A DNA stretch of 36,849 bases from Pelosinus sp. (GTDB lineage Bacteria; Bacillota; Negativicutes; DSM-13327): positions 1-36,849 of the forward strand of contig JARBUM010000035.1 in the NCBI GenBank assembly GCA_029239675.1, in the 5' to 3' direction. Position numbers and translations under genes: made by a program. The notes under the pieces are model-generated. The model searched no databases. It saw only the letters and a list, made by a program, of their open reading frames with translations, and had not been told where the DNA came from. Shown here in pieces: positions 1 to 8,566 of this stretch; position 1 is the stretch's first letter; each line of letters starts with the position of its first letter.

Positions 1-924
1 CCCTTGGACGACTATTTTATGAAAGGCAGGATGAGGCAGGGTGCTGGCTTGTAAGAAAGCTTGTTTTGTAAACAAGCTTAGGCGAGATAATAGTTGGGCT
101 GAATCCTCATAATAGGCAACAAAATTGAGATCACCCCTTTCTTGATCCTCAGAAGCGTCGATGAAGTAATCTAATAATATATGTAAGCCACTAATCCAGG
201 GAAAATAGGCTGAAGAAATGCTTGCTGCTATTTGAGGTGTAAGTCTTTTATCGCTGGCAGCAGCGCAGAGCATAAACATACCCAAGGTAGATCCTGTGGC
301 AGCAGCAAATTCCCAATGAGTAATAAGGGGATAGTTTTCTAAATGCTGATCAATCCAAGTTAACATTTTTTCTTCTCGAACGTTAGGATCTAGGTGTTTA
401 TAAGTCTGTAAGTCACTATAAAGGCAGGCTAATTTTTGAATTTCTGGTTTTACAAGTTCATAAGACGGCAGCTTTTTTACTTGCTGTTGGCAAGTGATAA
501 CAAGCTTTCTAAGATAGTCGCCATCTTGTTTATAAGGGTAAAAAGCATAATAGTCCTGAGGAAGAACGTTAGGATCAAGAGCATCGGTCATTGCTTGGTG
601 CAATTGCCGAAAGGCTTTTTCATCAATGACCCCAGCATTATCGCAAAGATTATCTAAATAATCACTAATGGTTTGCAGAGCTACGATGAGAGAGGTGAAG
701 TCATTCCTGTGTACTCCGGGGTAGAGACTGTAAATGCTTCCTCCCTGACAATGAAATTTTTTATCTTTAATGCTGGAAAGGGCCTGCTCTTTGAGTTCTG
801 GGCAGGCATGAGTTACGCCATGGGTTGACCAGTGATGCAGTTCTAGGTCGATTAAAGGAAATACTTTTTTTACAAAAGTGATAATTAATGGGAGTCCCCC
901 TAGAACATTAAAAAAAGAATTCAT
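1..924 (-). CDS. DUF2600 / YtpB-like terpene cyclase (3' end cut by window edge)
   Basis: This is an open frame of 308 codons on the minus strand that runs off the left edge, so its C-terminus is missing. The ATG at 924-922 follows a good AGGAGG site (931-936). The translation resembles Bacillus subtilis YtpB (tetraprenyl-beta-curcumene synthase, about 367 aa) as I remember it, so roughly 60 residues are probably absent. Family-like segments are HCQGGSIYSL near residue 58, TISDYLDNLCD near 85, GSTLGMFML near 208 and LHILLDYFID near 248. Asp-rich stretches such as DYLDNLCD and DYFIDASED fit a diphosphate-binding class I terpene synthase. The family cyclises long linear prenyl chains. No prenyl-diphosphate synthase gene is adjacent, so the substrate is open. 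The family assignment is firm; the exact product is not. Confidence 0.8.
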   Translation of the reverse strand, partial: MNSFFNVLGGLPLIITFVKKVFPLIDLELHHWSTHGVTHACPELKEQALSSIKDKKFHCQGGSIYSLYPGVHRNDFTSLIVALQTISDYLDNLCDNAGVIDEKAFRQLHQAMTDALDPNVLPQDYYAFYPYKQDGDYLRKLVITCQQQVKKLPSYELVKPEIQKLACLYSDLQTYKHLDPNVREEKMLTWIDQHLENYPLITHWEFAAATGSTLGMFMLCAAASDKRLTPQIAASISSAYFPWISGLHILLDYFIDASEDQERGDLNFVAYYEDSAQLLSRLSLFTKQAFLQASTLPHPAFHKIVVQG

Positions 925-1287
925 TGTTGGCCTCCTGTTTGAGAATATAAGTTATTTTACGGTTTCAGAAAGTATAGCGCTTTTGCGATTCCCAGTAAGA
1001 ACGACTAAGGCCTCTGCCTACGTCTGAGGACTTGCCACAAGCCAAGTCTTTTCTTATCATAGCTTGGATTTGGGAGTAAACGGTTAGAAGATAATTCCTC
1101 TGTTACATATTATAAGAGTTAAAAGTCAATTCAATACAATTCAAGATTGGTTTTTTACATATATAGTAACATCATAACATAAAAATTGTCTCCAAAATGT
1201 ATACATGAATAACCTGGCAGGAATAATGTCCTCCATGGATAATATAAGCAGGGAAAGATACAATATTTTTTAAGGAGGCAGTTCATA
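925..1287. other. Intergenic region between DUF2600 gene and oppA
   Basis: These 363 bases separate divergent genes and should hold both promoters, but I see no convincing -35/-10 pair. The region includes a small inverted repeat at 1029-1048 (GACTTG / CAAGTC, 8-nt loop) and a very AT-rich stretch at about 1090-1200. The only clear signal is the AAGGAGG ribosome binding site at 1272-1278 for the downstream TTG start. Confidence 0.4.
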
Positions 1288-2847
1288 TTGGGTAAGAGAA
1301 GTTTGGCATTATTGTTGATGTTGGTATTTGCAACCAGTATAGCCCTTGTCGGATGTGGCGGGTCTAAAAGTACGAGTGGTGCGAATAGTGTTCTAGTATT
1401 TGCTCAGGGGTCAGATCCTCGGGGTCTTGATCCTGCTTATGTAGATGATGGCGAATCGGCAAAAATCATGATGCAGATTTTTGAAGGATTAGTACGTTAT
1501 AAGCCGGGTAGTACAGAAGTTCAACCTTTATTGGCAACAGAATGGACCACGAGTGCTGATGGCAAGGAATGGACTTTTAAACTGCGTAAAGATGTAAAGT
1601 TTCATGATGGTACTGCCTTTAATGCTCAGGCTGTAAAGTTTAGCATTGAACGTCAGCTTCCCCCGAATCGCAAAGATGATATGCCCTATGCGGAATTCAC
1701 TTTTGATGGAATTACTAAAGTAGAAGTGATTGATGACCTTACAGTAAAAATTATACTGGAAAAGCCTTCAGCTACGCTTTTAGCTAACTTGGCAATGGCT
1801 TTGGCTGCACCGATTGTCAGTCCAGAGGCTGTGAAAAAGCATGGAGATAAATTTATTGAAAATCCAGTAGGAACAGGCCCGTATAAATTTGTAAAATGGG
1901 ATAAGGGACAACAAGTTGAATTAGTACAATTTGACGGCTATTGGGGAACGAAACCTAAAATGGCGAAAGTAGTTTATAAATTTACTAAGGAAAACTCTGT
2001 TCGTGCGGCGGATCTTATGACAGGTTCTACAGATATCATGGATGGTGTAGATATCAATGATATTAAAGCACTAGAAGCCAAAGGAATGACTGTGATTAAA
2101 ACTCCTGGTATGAACATAAATTACATGGGTTTTTATACTTATAAAAAGCCTTTTGATAATCTAAAACTCAGAAAAGCAGTCAGTATGGCAATTAACCGCC
2201 AAAACTTAGTTGACTATCTGTATCAAGGTAATGCTCAGTTGCCTAATACTATGCTACCAAGCTTTATTCCTGGATACGCGAAAGAAGTAAAACCTTATGA
2301 TTACAATATTGAAGAAGCTAAGAAGCTTTTAGCGGAAGCTGGTTACGCCAATGGATTTGAGTTTACGGCGATTACTTACTCCAATCCTCGTCCATACAAT
2401 CCAGTAAATGGTGAAAAGCTGGCTGCTGCCATACAAGCAGATTTGGCTAAGATTGGTGTGAAAATGAATATAAAATCGTATCCATGGAAGGAATACAAAC
2501 AAGTTCTTAATGATGGCGAAGGGGATGCCTACTTCTATGGTTGGATTGGTGACAATGGTGACCCAGATAACTTCTTGATGTTACTGGAAACAGCTAATAT
2601 TAAAGGTAGTTTAAATTCATCCAAATACTCCAATCCTAAAATGGATGAATTGTTGGCCCAAGGGCGCACAACTCTTGACCCAGCCAAACGGGTAGCCATT
2701 TATACAGAAGCGCAAAAGATTGCGGCAGAAGATGCTCCTTGGGTGCTAATCAGCCACAGCATTGATATGGCGGCTCACCGTCCCAATGTGAAAGGATTCG
2801 CTCTACATCCAACTGGTGTACATTGGTTAGATATTGTAAGTAAATAA
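1288..2847 (+). CDS. Peptide ABC transporter substrate-binding lipoprotein (DppA/OppA, SBP_bac_5)
   Basis: A 519-aa extracytoplasmic binding protein that captures peptides outside the membrane and delivers them to the permease encoded just downstream. The TTG start at 1288 is set by AAGGAGG at 1272-1278. The N-terminus has a basic start, a hydrophobic stretch and a lipobox LVGC with the lipidated Cys at 23. Family 5 hallmarks follow: LDPAYVDD near 50, an EGLVRY segment, WTFKLRKDVKFHDG near 95-108 and NPVGTGPYKF near 190. Length is normal for the family (500-540 aa). It is the first gene of an oppABCDF-order operon and is followed by a hairpin and a palindromic repeat that may set its level relative to the permease genes. 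Sequence reading alone does not separate dipeptide, oligopeptide or other ligands. Confidence 0.9.
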   Translation: MGKRSLALLLMLVFATSIALVGCGGSKSTSGANSVLVFAQGSDPRGLDPAYVDDGESAKIMMQIFEGLVRYKPGSTEVQPLLATEWTTSADGKEWTFKLRKDVKFHDGTAFNAQAVKFSIERQLPPNRKDDMPYAEFTFDGITKVEVIDDLTVKIILEKPSATLLANLAMALAAPIVSPEAVKKHGDKFIENPVGTGPYKFVKWDKGQQVELVQFDGYWGTKPKMAKVVYKFTKENSVRAADLMTGSTDIMDGVDINDIKALEAKGMTVIKTPGMNINYMGFYTYKKPFDNLKLRKAVSMAINRQNLVDYLYQGNAQLPNTMLPSFIPGYAKEVKPYDYNIEEAKKLLAEAGYANGFEFTAITYSNPRPYNPVNGEKLAAAIQADLAKIGVKMNIKSYPWKEYKQVLNDGEGDAYFYGWIGDNGDPDNFLMLLETANIKGSLNSSKYSNPKMDELLAQGRTTLDPAKRVAIYTEAQKIAAEDAPWVLISHSIDMAAHRPNVKGFALHPTGVHWLDIVSK

Positions 2848-2860
2848 GAGCAAGCAGGCA

Positions 2861-2892
2861 AAAGGGTGGTTTCCTGGTGGAATCACCTTTTT
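2861..2892 (+). terminator. Terminator or attenuator after the first oppA
   Basis: An imperfect stem (GGGTGGTTTCC / GGAATCACCTTT, loop TGGT) ends in a T run, 14 bases after the oppA stop. It probably stops part of the transcripts so that the binding protein is made in excess over the permease. Confidence 0.55.
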
Positions 2893-2910
2893 GGATAAAT
2901 TGAATAACAA

Positions 2911-3009
2911 TGAACCGCTAAGACACAATACCGCTACTGCGGTACACAAAGGAATTTGCGGGAACTCGTTTATGAAAAATCTTTGTGTTCTTTGTGTATT
3001 AGCGGTTCA
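2911..3009. repeat. Palindromic AACCGC repeat element inside the opp operon
   Basis: A 99-bp imperfect palindrome. The outer arms are TGAACCGCTAAGACACAA (2911-2928) and its inverse at 2992-3009 with one mismatch. Inside lie a second inverted pair, ACACAAAG / CTTTGTGT (2944-2951 and 2981-2988), and a small TACCGC / GCGGTA hairpin (2929-2944). It sits between oppA and oppB and resembles the element at 20829-20914 in its AACCGC ends and design. It looks like a dispersed non-coding palindrome that would fold in mRNA. Confidence 0.7.
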
Positions 3010-3038
3010 ACTGTTTTTATCCTAGGAGGTGTTATAGA

Positions 3039-4043
3039 GTGCTTAAATACATTATCCGTAAATTGTTATTATTAATTCCCGTATTATTTGGTGTAACCTT
3101 AGCTACCTTTATGGTCATGCATTTATTTACAACAGATCCTACAGAAATTATTTTGGGTCAGCATGCTACTACTCAGCGAGTAGAAGCTTTGCGAGAAGAA
3201 TTAGGGCTTAATAAACCCATTTATGTACAATTTGGTGATTATCTTTCCAATGCCTTGCAAGGGGATTTAGGAAAATCTGTAATTACGAAAACTTCGATTA
3301 CTGATGAATTAATGCGACGCTTTCCAGCAACGGTAGAGTTGGCCCTAACGGCTATTTTTATTGCTACGATCATGGGTATTTTATTTGGGGTCATTTCAGC
3401 TGTGAAGCAAAATTCTATTTATGACTATGGAACCATGGTGACAGCTTTACTGGGAGTAAGTATGCCTATCTTTTGGTTAGGTTTGATGATGATTATTCTA
3501 TTTTCTGTTATTCTAGGGTGGCTGCCAGCTTCTGGACGTATTGCAATTGGTATGCAGCCAGAAACGATTACTGGCTTATATCTGGTAGATGCCTTATTAA
3601 CAGGTGATATGGGAGCTTTTGTGAATGCCTTTGAGCATTTAATAATGCCAGCCGTGGCTTTAGGGTCCTATTCTACAGCGATTATTGCTAGAATGACGAG
3701 GGCTACTATGCTAGAGACTATTCGCCAAGATTATATTCGCACTGCCAGGGCCAAAGGTCTGACGGAAAAGATAGTTATTTTTAAACATGCCTTGCGGAAT
3801 GCTCTCATTCCAGTAGTAACGGTTATTGGACTGCAAATGGGAGCCTTATTAGGTGGGGCAGTATTAACGGAAACCGTATTTTCCTGGCCTGGAATTGGTT
3901 CTTATCTAGTAGAGGGTATAATGGTCTCGGATTACCCTCGGGTGCAAGGAGCTGTTTTGCTAGTAGGAACTATTTTTGTACTGGTTAATTTGCTGGTCGA
4001 TGTGCTCTATAGTTATCTTGATCCTCGTATTCAACATATGTAG
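3039..4043 (+). CDS. Peptide ABC transporter permease, DppB/OppB type
   Basis: A 334-aa inner-membrane permease half that forms the peptide channel with the next gene product. The GTG start at 3039 follows AGGAGG at 3024-3029. The N-terminus (ILRKLLLLIPVLFGVTLATFMV-like) is the usual first membrane helix of DppB, and about six helices can be seen. The EAA loop that contacts the ATPases is readable near residues 228-250 (IRTARAKGLTEKIVIFKHALRNAL). The C-terminal DPRIQ ending is standard. It lies 17 bases before the oppC-type gene and is clearly part of the same operon. Confidence 0.92.
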   Translation: MLKYIIRKLLLLIPVLFGVTLATFMVMHLFTTDPTEIILGQHATTQRVEALREELGLNKPIYVQFGDYLSNALQGDLGKSVITKTSITDELMRRFPATVELALTAIFIATIMGILFGVISAVKQNSIYDYGTMVTALLGVSMPIFWLGLMMIILFSVILGWLPASGRIAIGMQPETITGLYLVDALLTGDMGAFVNAFEHLIMPAVALGSYSTAIIARMTRATMLETIRQDYIRTARAKGLTEKIVIFKHALRNALIPVVTVIGLQMGALLGGAVLTETVFSWPGIGSYLVEGIMVSDYPRVQGAVLLVGTIFVLVNLLVDVLYSYLDPRIQHM

Positions 4044-4060
4044 GTGGTGATGTAAAAACA

Positions 4061-4963
4061 ATGGAAGCAAATATAGAAGTAAAAAAACAAATTAAAGCCA
4101 ATGGACATGTACATGTAGATAAGGTAAAGGGGCCTTTTGCCGAATTTGTAGAACGTTTTATGAAATCGCGATCTGCCGTAATAGGACTAGGTATATTAAT
4201 TGTATTAATTTGCTGTGCAGTCTTTGCTCCCATATTGGCGCCTTATAATCCTTATGAAAGTAACTTACCCATTGCTCTGCAGGCACCTAGTGCAGAACAT
4301 ATTTTAGGTGTTGATGAATTGGGACGGGATATTTTTTCCCGTATTTTATATGGAGCACAAGTATCTTTAGTAGTAGGTGTTGAGGCTGTGACCCTAGCTT
4401 TGTTTTTTGGGATTTTACTAGGAGCCTTGGCAGGATTTTACGGTGGTAAAGTGGATACAGCAATTATGGGTGTTATGGACGTCATGTTGTCTTTTCCTAG
4501 TATTTTATTAGCCCTGGCCTTTATGACGGTGTTAGGGCGGGGTATTGACAAGGCGGTCATTGCCATTGGAATTGTTTCCATTCCTCAGTATGCTCGTATT
4601 GTGCGAGGCAGTGTCTTATCGGTAAAGGAAAACGTATATGTTACCGCTGCTAGAGCTATTGGTAACAATGATAGACGGCTGATTTTTGTGCATATACTGC
4701 CCAATGTATTAGCACCGATTATTGTTAGGTCCACCATTGGTATTTCAGAAGCGATACTGGAAGCCGCTGCTCTAGGGTTTCTTGGTCTTGGTGTTATGCC
4801 TCCTACTGCTGAATGGGGAACCATGCTAGGTGCAGGGCGGCAGACTATTTTCAATGCACCCCATATTGTAACTTTTCCAGGGCTCGCTATCACTCTTACC
4901 GTTATGGCTTTCAATTTATTGGGGGACGGATTGCGTGATGTGCTGGATCCAAGGTTGAAATAG
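4061..4963 (+). CDS. Peptide ABC transporter permease, DppC/OppC type
   Basis: A 300-aa second permease subunit. The ATG at 4061 follows a GGTGGTGATG ribosome binding site. An N-terminal cytoplasmic segment of about 35 residues precedes the first helix. The conserved LGVDELGRDIFSRILYGAQVSL segment follows near residue 81, and the EAA loop AARAIGNNDRRLIFVHILPN lies near 196-215. It ends in VLDPRLK as typical DppC proteins do. It pairs with the DppB-type protein and is followed after 16 bases by the first ATPase gene. Confidence 0.92.
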   Translation: MEANIEVKKQIKANGHVHVDKVKGPFAEFVERFMKSRSAVIGLGILIVLICCAVFAPILAPYNPYESNLPIALQAPSAEHILGVDELGRDIFSRILYGAQVSLVVGVEAVTLALFFGILLGALAGFYGGKVDTAIMGVMDVMLSFPSILLALAFMTVLGRGIDKAVIAIGIVSIPQYARIVRGSVLSVKENVYVTAARAIGNNDRRLIFVHILPNVLAPIIVRSTIGISEAILEAAALGFLGLGVMPPTAEWGTMLGAGRQTIFNAPHIVTFPGLAITLTVMAFNLLGDGLRDVLDPRLK

Positions 4964-4979
4964 GAGGAACAGTATTAAT

Positions 4980-5963
4980 ATGCAGATACCTTTATTACAG
5001 ATTAATCAATTGCAAACACATTTTCATATAGGTAAAAGGGTAGTTAAGGCGGTAGATGGCATCAGTATTAGCGTAAATCCAGGAGAAACCATGGCGTTAG
5101 TTGGTGAATCTGGCAGTGGAAAAAGCGTTACGGCGATGTCGATTATGCGTTTATTACCCGAGGCAATTACAAAAACCCAGGGAGAAATCTTGTTTGAAGG
5201 CCGTGACATGTTAAAAATGTCTATGGAAGAGATTAGAGACATTCGCGGCAAACATATTTCTATGATTTTTCAAGAGCCTATGACTTCTTTGAACCCTGCT
5301 TATACCATTGGTGAACAGATCTCTGAAGCTGTAAGGGTACATAGTAATGTGGATAAGAAAACTGCGTGGAATAAGGCTGTAGAAATGTTGGAACTGGTAG
5401 GCATTCCTGCAGCAGTCCAGCGAGCGAAGGAATATCCTCACCAAATGAGTGGAGGTATGAGGCAGAGGGTGATGATTGCGATTTCCTTGGTTTGTAACCC
5501 TCGTCTGCTGTTAGCAGATGAACCAACTACAGCTCTCGACGTAACTATTCAAGCACAGATTTTAGATTTGATTATAAAATTAGCCAAAGAGTTTAATACG
5601 GCACTGATTATGATTACTCATGACTTAGGAGTAGTAGCTGAGATTGCACAAAACATGGCAGTTATGTATGCTGGGCGCATTGTAGAACAAGGAAGGGTAG
5701 CGGATGTCTTCGCAAATCCTCATCATCCTTATACCGTTGGTTTAATGGACTCGATTCCTCGCCTAGATGGCGGTAAAAAACAACGGTTACATACCATTGA
5801 GGGTGTTGTTCCCGATCTGTCAGCATTGCCTATGGGGTGTACTTTTGCAGATCGCTGTGAATACGCCAAGGAAAAATGCCGTGAGGAATTTCCTGCAGTA
5901 AGAGTGCTAGCCAACGCTCGTCAGGTGGCCTGTCATTATCCCTTAGGAGGGATTGAATCATGA
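4980..5963 (+). CDS. Peptide ABC transporter ATPase, DppD/OppD type
   Basis: A 327-aa cytoplasmic ATPase that powers the peptide importer. Visible motifs are Walker A GESGSGKS (42-49), Q-loop Q98, signature SGGMRQR (157-163), Walker B LLLADE (176-181), D-loop ALD (185-187) and the H-loop in ITHDLG. The C-terminal oligo_HPY region has four cysteines in the pattern GCTFADRCEYAKEKC...VACHYP, the set proposed to bind an iron-sulfur cluster in DppD-type ATPases. An AGGAGG site lies just upstream. The stop overlaps the next gene's start by 4 bases (ATGA), implying translational coupling. Confidence 0.93.
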   Translation: MQIPLLQINQLQTHFHIGKRVVKAVDGISISVNPGETMALVGESGSGKSVTAMSIMRLLPEAITKTQGEILFEGRDMLKMSMEEIRDIRGKHISMIFQEPMTSLNPAYTIGEQISEAVRVHSNVDKKTAWNKAVEMLELVGIPAAVQRAKEYPHQMSGGMRQRVMIAISLVCNPRLLLADEPTTALDVTIQAQILDLIIKLAKEFNTALIMITHDLGVVAEIAQNMAVMYAGRIVEQGRVADVFANPHHPYTVGLMDSIPRLDGGKKQRLHTIEGVVPDLSALPMGCTFADRCEYAKEKCREEFPAVRVLANARQVACHYPLGGIES

Positions 5964-6931
5964 GTAAAGAGGAACATTTACTTACAGTACGTAATCTAAA
6001 AAAACATTTTCCCATTCGTGGTGGTTTGTTTGGCGGCCAGATTGGTACAGTGCAAGCAGTAGACGGTGTCTCCTTTACGATTAAACATGGGCAAACCTTA
6101 GGGCTTGTAGGTGAGTCGGGATGTGGTAAGTCTACTACTGGCATGTTAGTATTACGCCTTCTGGAAATGACTGCTGGTCAAGTGTTATTTCAAGGACAGG
6201 ATGTAGGACAAATGAAGAAGCAGGAGTTAAGAGATTTTCGTCGTCATGCGCAAATCATTTTTCAGGATCCTTATGCTTCTTTGAATCCACGTATGTCAGT
6301 AGGGGATATTATTGCAGAACCCATGATGCTGCATGATATAGCCAGTGGTATAGAACGCACAAAGAAAGTGGAAGACTTGCTGAAGGTGGTAGGACTCGGG
6401 CCTCATCATGCCAGACGTTATCCACATGAGTTTTCTGGTGGACAACGGCAGAGAATTGGTATTGCCAGGGCCTTGGCAGTACAGCCTAAATTAATCGTGT
6501 GTGATGAGCCTGTATCGGCTTTAGATGTATCCATTCAGTCCCAGATACTTAATTTGTTAGTAGATTTACAGCAGGAGCTAGGGTTAGCATATTTATTTAT
6601 CGCCCATGGCTTAAACGCAGTAAAACACATTTCAGATGAGATTGGCGTAATGTATTTAGGAAAAATGGTAGAACTTGGAGAGGGAGATGAGCTGATTCTA
6701 AATCCTCTGCACCCTTATACAAAGACTCTTATTTCTGCGATTCCTCAACCCCATCCTGGTGCTAAGAAAAATCGCATTATTTTGCAAGGCGATGTACCAA
6801 GTCCGGCAAATCCTCCTTCTGGTTGTCGGTTCCATACTCGATGTCCAGAGCAGATTGCCATATGCAGTCAAGAAGAACCGGAATTTCGTCAGGTACAGTC
6901 TCGCTTTGTAGCTTGCCATTTGGTGAAATAA
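5960..6931 (+). CDS. Peptide ABC transporter ATPase, DppF/OppF type
   Basis: A 323-aa second ATPase subunit and last gene of the first opp operon. It shows Walker A GESGCGKS (51-58), Q102, signature SGGQRQR (159-165), Walker B LIVCDE (178-183) and an oligo_HPY C-terminus with paired cysteines. An oddity is the H-switch region, which reads FIAHGLNAVKH: the His is kept (H216) but the Asp that normally follows it is Gly217 (GGC at 6608-6610). The second OppF in this window has the usual AHDL. One functional site in the heterodimer may tolerate this change, and a single base change (GAC to GGC) would explain it. Two hairpins follow the stop. Confidence 0.92.
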   Translation: MSKEEHLLTVRNLKKHFPIRGGLFGGQIGTVQAVDGVSFTIKHGQTLGLVGESGCGKSTTGMLVLRLLEMTAGQVLFQGQDVGQMKKQELRDFRRHAQIIFQDPYASLNPRMSVGDIIAEPMMLHDIASGIERTKKVEDLLKVVGLGPHHARRYPHEFSGGQRQRIGIARALAVQPKLIVCDEPVSALDVSIQSQILNLLVDLQQELGLAYLFIAHGLNAVKHISDEIGVMYLGKMVELGEGDELILNPLHPYTKTLISAIPQPHPGAKKNRIILQGDVPSPANPPSGCRFHTRCPEQIAICSQEEPEFRQVQSRFVACHLVK

Positions 6932-6935
6932 AGAA

Positions 6936-6979
6936 GATAAGATCCAGGTGGAGTTTTTTAACTCCTCCTGGATCTTATC
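6936..6979. terminator. Hairpin at the end of the first opp operon
   Basis: A 20-bp stem with one mismatch (6936-6955 with 6960-6979) and a TTTT loop, 4 bases after the oppF stop. No T run follows the right arm, so it may act with the second hairpin at 7004-7041. Confidence 0.6.
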
Positions 6980-7003
6980 CGCGCGTATCAGGGACTATCG
7001 GAT

Positions 7004-7041
7004 AAAGAAGAGGCACAGCATTTTTGCTGTGCCTCTTCTTT
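7004..7041. terminator. Bidirectional terminator between opp operon and ppx/gppA gene
   Basis: A perfect 17-bp stem (AAAGAAGAGGCACAGCA, 7004-7020, with 7025-7041) separates convergent genes. On the minus strand it overlaps the stop codon of the ppx/gppA-type gene. Each strand has a T-rich end at its right arm, so it can serve both directions. Confidence 0.75.
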
Positions 7042-8566
7042 ATATGGGGGCAGTTAAAACGATTAGCTCTCTACCCGTCTCTCGTTTAAACCATTTACTA
7101 TGTTTTTTTACTGCTTGCAATTCTAATAACAGTTCATGTCTTGTTGTTAGAATTAATTGGCCTTGCTTTTTGGAGATTAAAGTTGTGACTTTTTCTACTC
7201 GACTCATTTGCGTGGTATCCAAACCTTCAGCTAGTGCTAGTAATAAGGCAAACTTGCGAGCTATTCGCCAGTTGTCTGCATCTAAGAATTCGTTATAGAT
7301 TCTATTGTAAGAGTATTTTACAGAAGGACTATGATGCCAGCCGGCAATGACTGCTGCCATAATTTGTTCACGGTGAGAAAGGCCGAATAAACGAGCATTT
7401 TCGATTAAGTAAGCACTATGGCGAGCATGATCATAATAATTCACTTTAATACCAATATCATGTAATATAGCCGCTACTTTTAATAGTTTTCGGTTATTAG
7501 GATGTAAATCGAGTATTTCATGCCAATCATCAAAAAGGTCATTGGCTAGTTTAGTTACATGATAAGCATGCGTTGTATTTTCGCTGTAGAATAATAACAT
7601 ATTCTCTGTACTATGGGCAAGAGGGTCACTAATCAGTTCTGGTTGCCCAGTTTTTGAAAGATAGTGCTGGATGAATAAACCTTCCCTTACTCCACAACTG
7701 CTAATGATTAATTGTGTACTTTCGATCTTTTCAAATAAATTTTTGACAATGGCTAATCCGGAGATAATAATATCGGCACGTTCACTACTTAGTCCAGCGA
7801 TTTTGCGACGCTGGGCACAGGTCATTTTAATAACGTCCTCCCATAAAGAGTGAAACGAGAGAGAGCTGGTACGGTAGTTGTGCAATTTGAGTAAAGGATA
7901 GTGGTTGCGTTTTTGTTCCATTTTACCAATACTGCGAGCAGTTCCACCAATGCCAATGAGCGGGAGCTTGAGGTTTTTCAGCCAAGGAACTTTAGCAAGT
8001 TCTTGGGAGATGAACTCATCAAGGGTCGTCAATTGGGCTTCACTGGCCTTATTTTCTAATTTAAAACGTTCTGTTAGTGTCACAGCTCCAAAAGGTAAAC
8101 TAATCACTTTTTCAGCTTTACGATTTTTTATTAGGGTTAATTCCGTACTGCCGCCCCCTAAATCGAACAAAACGGCATCTGCAACATCAAGGGTATTAAT
8201 TGCGCCTAAATAGCCTAACTTCGCTTCTGTTTCTCCGCTAATAATTTTAATGAAAATTCCTGTTTCTTTTTGAATCTTTTTTACAAACTCAGAACCGTTA
8301 AGAGCGTTGCGCAAAGCTGCTGTACCTACACCTACAATTTTATCTGTACGATGTATTTGACACATATGGGCAAAACTTTTGAGTAAGCTCATAGTACGAG
8401 CCATAGCTTCTGGTTGTAATTGGCGATCTTTATCTGCTTCTTGCCCTAAACGAACTGCATCTTTTTGATGATAAATTAAATTGTAGGAACCGTTGGAATA
8501 GATTTCTACAATAATCAGGCGAGCGGAGTTTGATCCTAAATCAATAATAGCAATACGCTGATTCAT
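7040..8566 (-). CDS. Ppx/GppA family exopolyphosphatase or pppGpp phosphatase with HD domain
   Basis: A 508-aa protein. It has an N-terminal actin-fold phosphatase domain (DLGSN at 9-13, DLGGGSTELT around residue 140) and a C-terminal HD-type domain (AAILHDIGIKVNYYDHARHSAYLI). The family removes terminal phosphate from polyphosphate or converts pppGpp to ppGpp. I chose the ATG at 8566 because GGAGA precedes it at normal spacing and the protein then begins MNQRIAIIDLGSN as in relatives. An in-frame ATG at 8647 would add 27 unconserved residues. It is divergent from the polyphosphate kinase gene, so polyphosphate turnover is the likely role. Assignment to ppx rather than gppA is not certain. 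Confidence 0.88.
   Translation of the reverse strand: MNQRIAIIDLGSNSARLIIVEIYSNGSYNLIYHQKDAVRLGQEADKDRQLQPEAMARTMSLLKSFAHMCQIHRTDKIVGVGTAALRNALNGSEFVKKIQKETGIFIKIISGETEAKLGYLGAINTLDVADAVLFDLGGGSTELTLIKNRKAEKVISLPFGAVTLTERFKLENKASEAQLTTLDEFISQELAKVPWLKNLKLPLIGIGGTARSIGKMEQKRNHYPLLKLHNYRTSSLSFHSLWEDVIKMTCAQRRKIAGLSSERADIIISGLAIVKNLFEKIESTQLIISSCGVREGLFIQHYLSKTGQPELISDPLAHSTENMLLFYSENTTHAYHVTKLANDLFDDWHEILDLHPNNRKLLKVAAILHDIGIKVNYYDHARHSAYLIENARLFGLSHREQIMAAVIAGWHHSPSVKYSYNRIYNEFLDADNWRIARKFALLLALAEGLDTTQMSRVEKVTTLISKKQGQLILTTRHELLLELQAVKKHSKWFKRETGRELIVLTAPI

Noticed and set aside
436-657. Plus-strand 73-codon frame at the left end
   Set aside because: It lies antisense within the DUF2600 gene, whose translation is conserved over its whole length.
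3985-4233. Minus-strand open frames within the opp, ppx, MFS and gntP genes
   Set aside because: They lie wholly or mostly inside well-supported genes on the other strand or frame, lack ribosome binding sites and show no family similarity.
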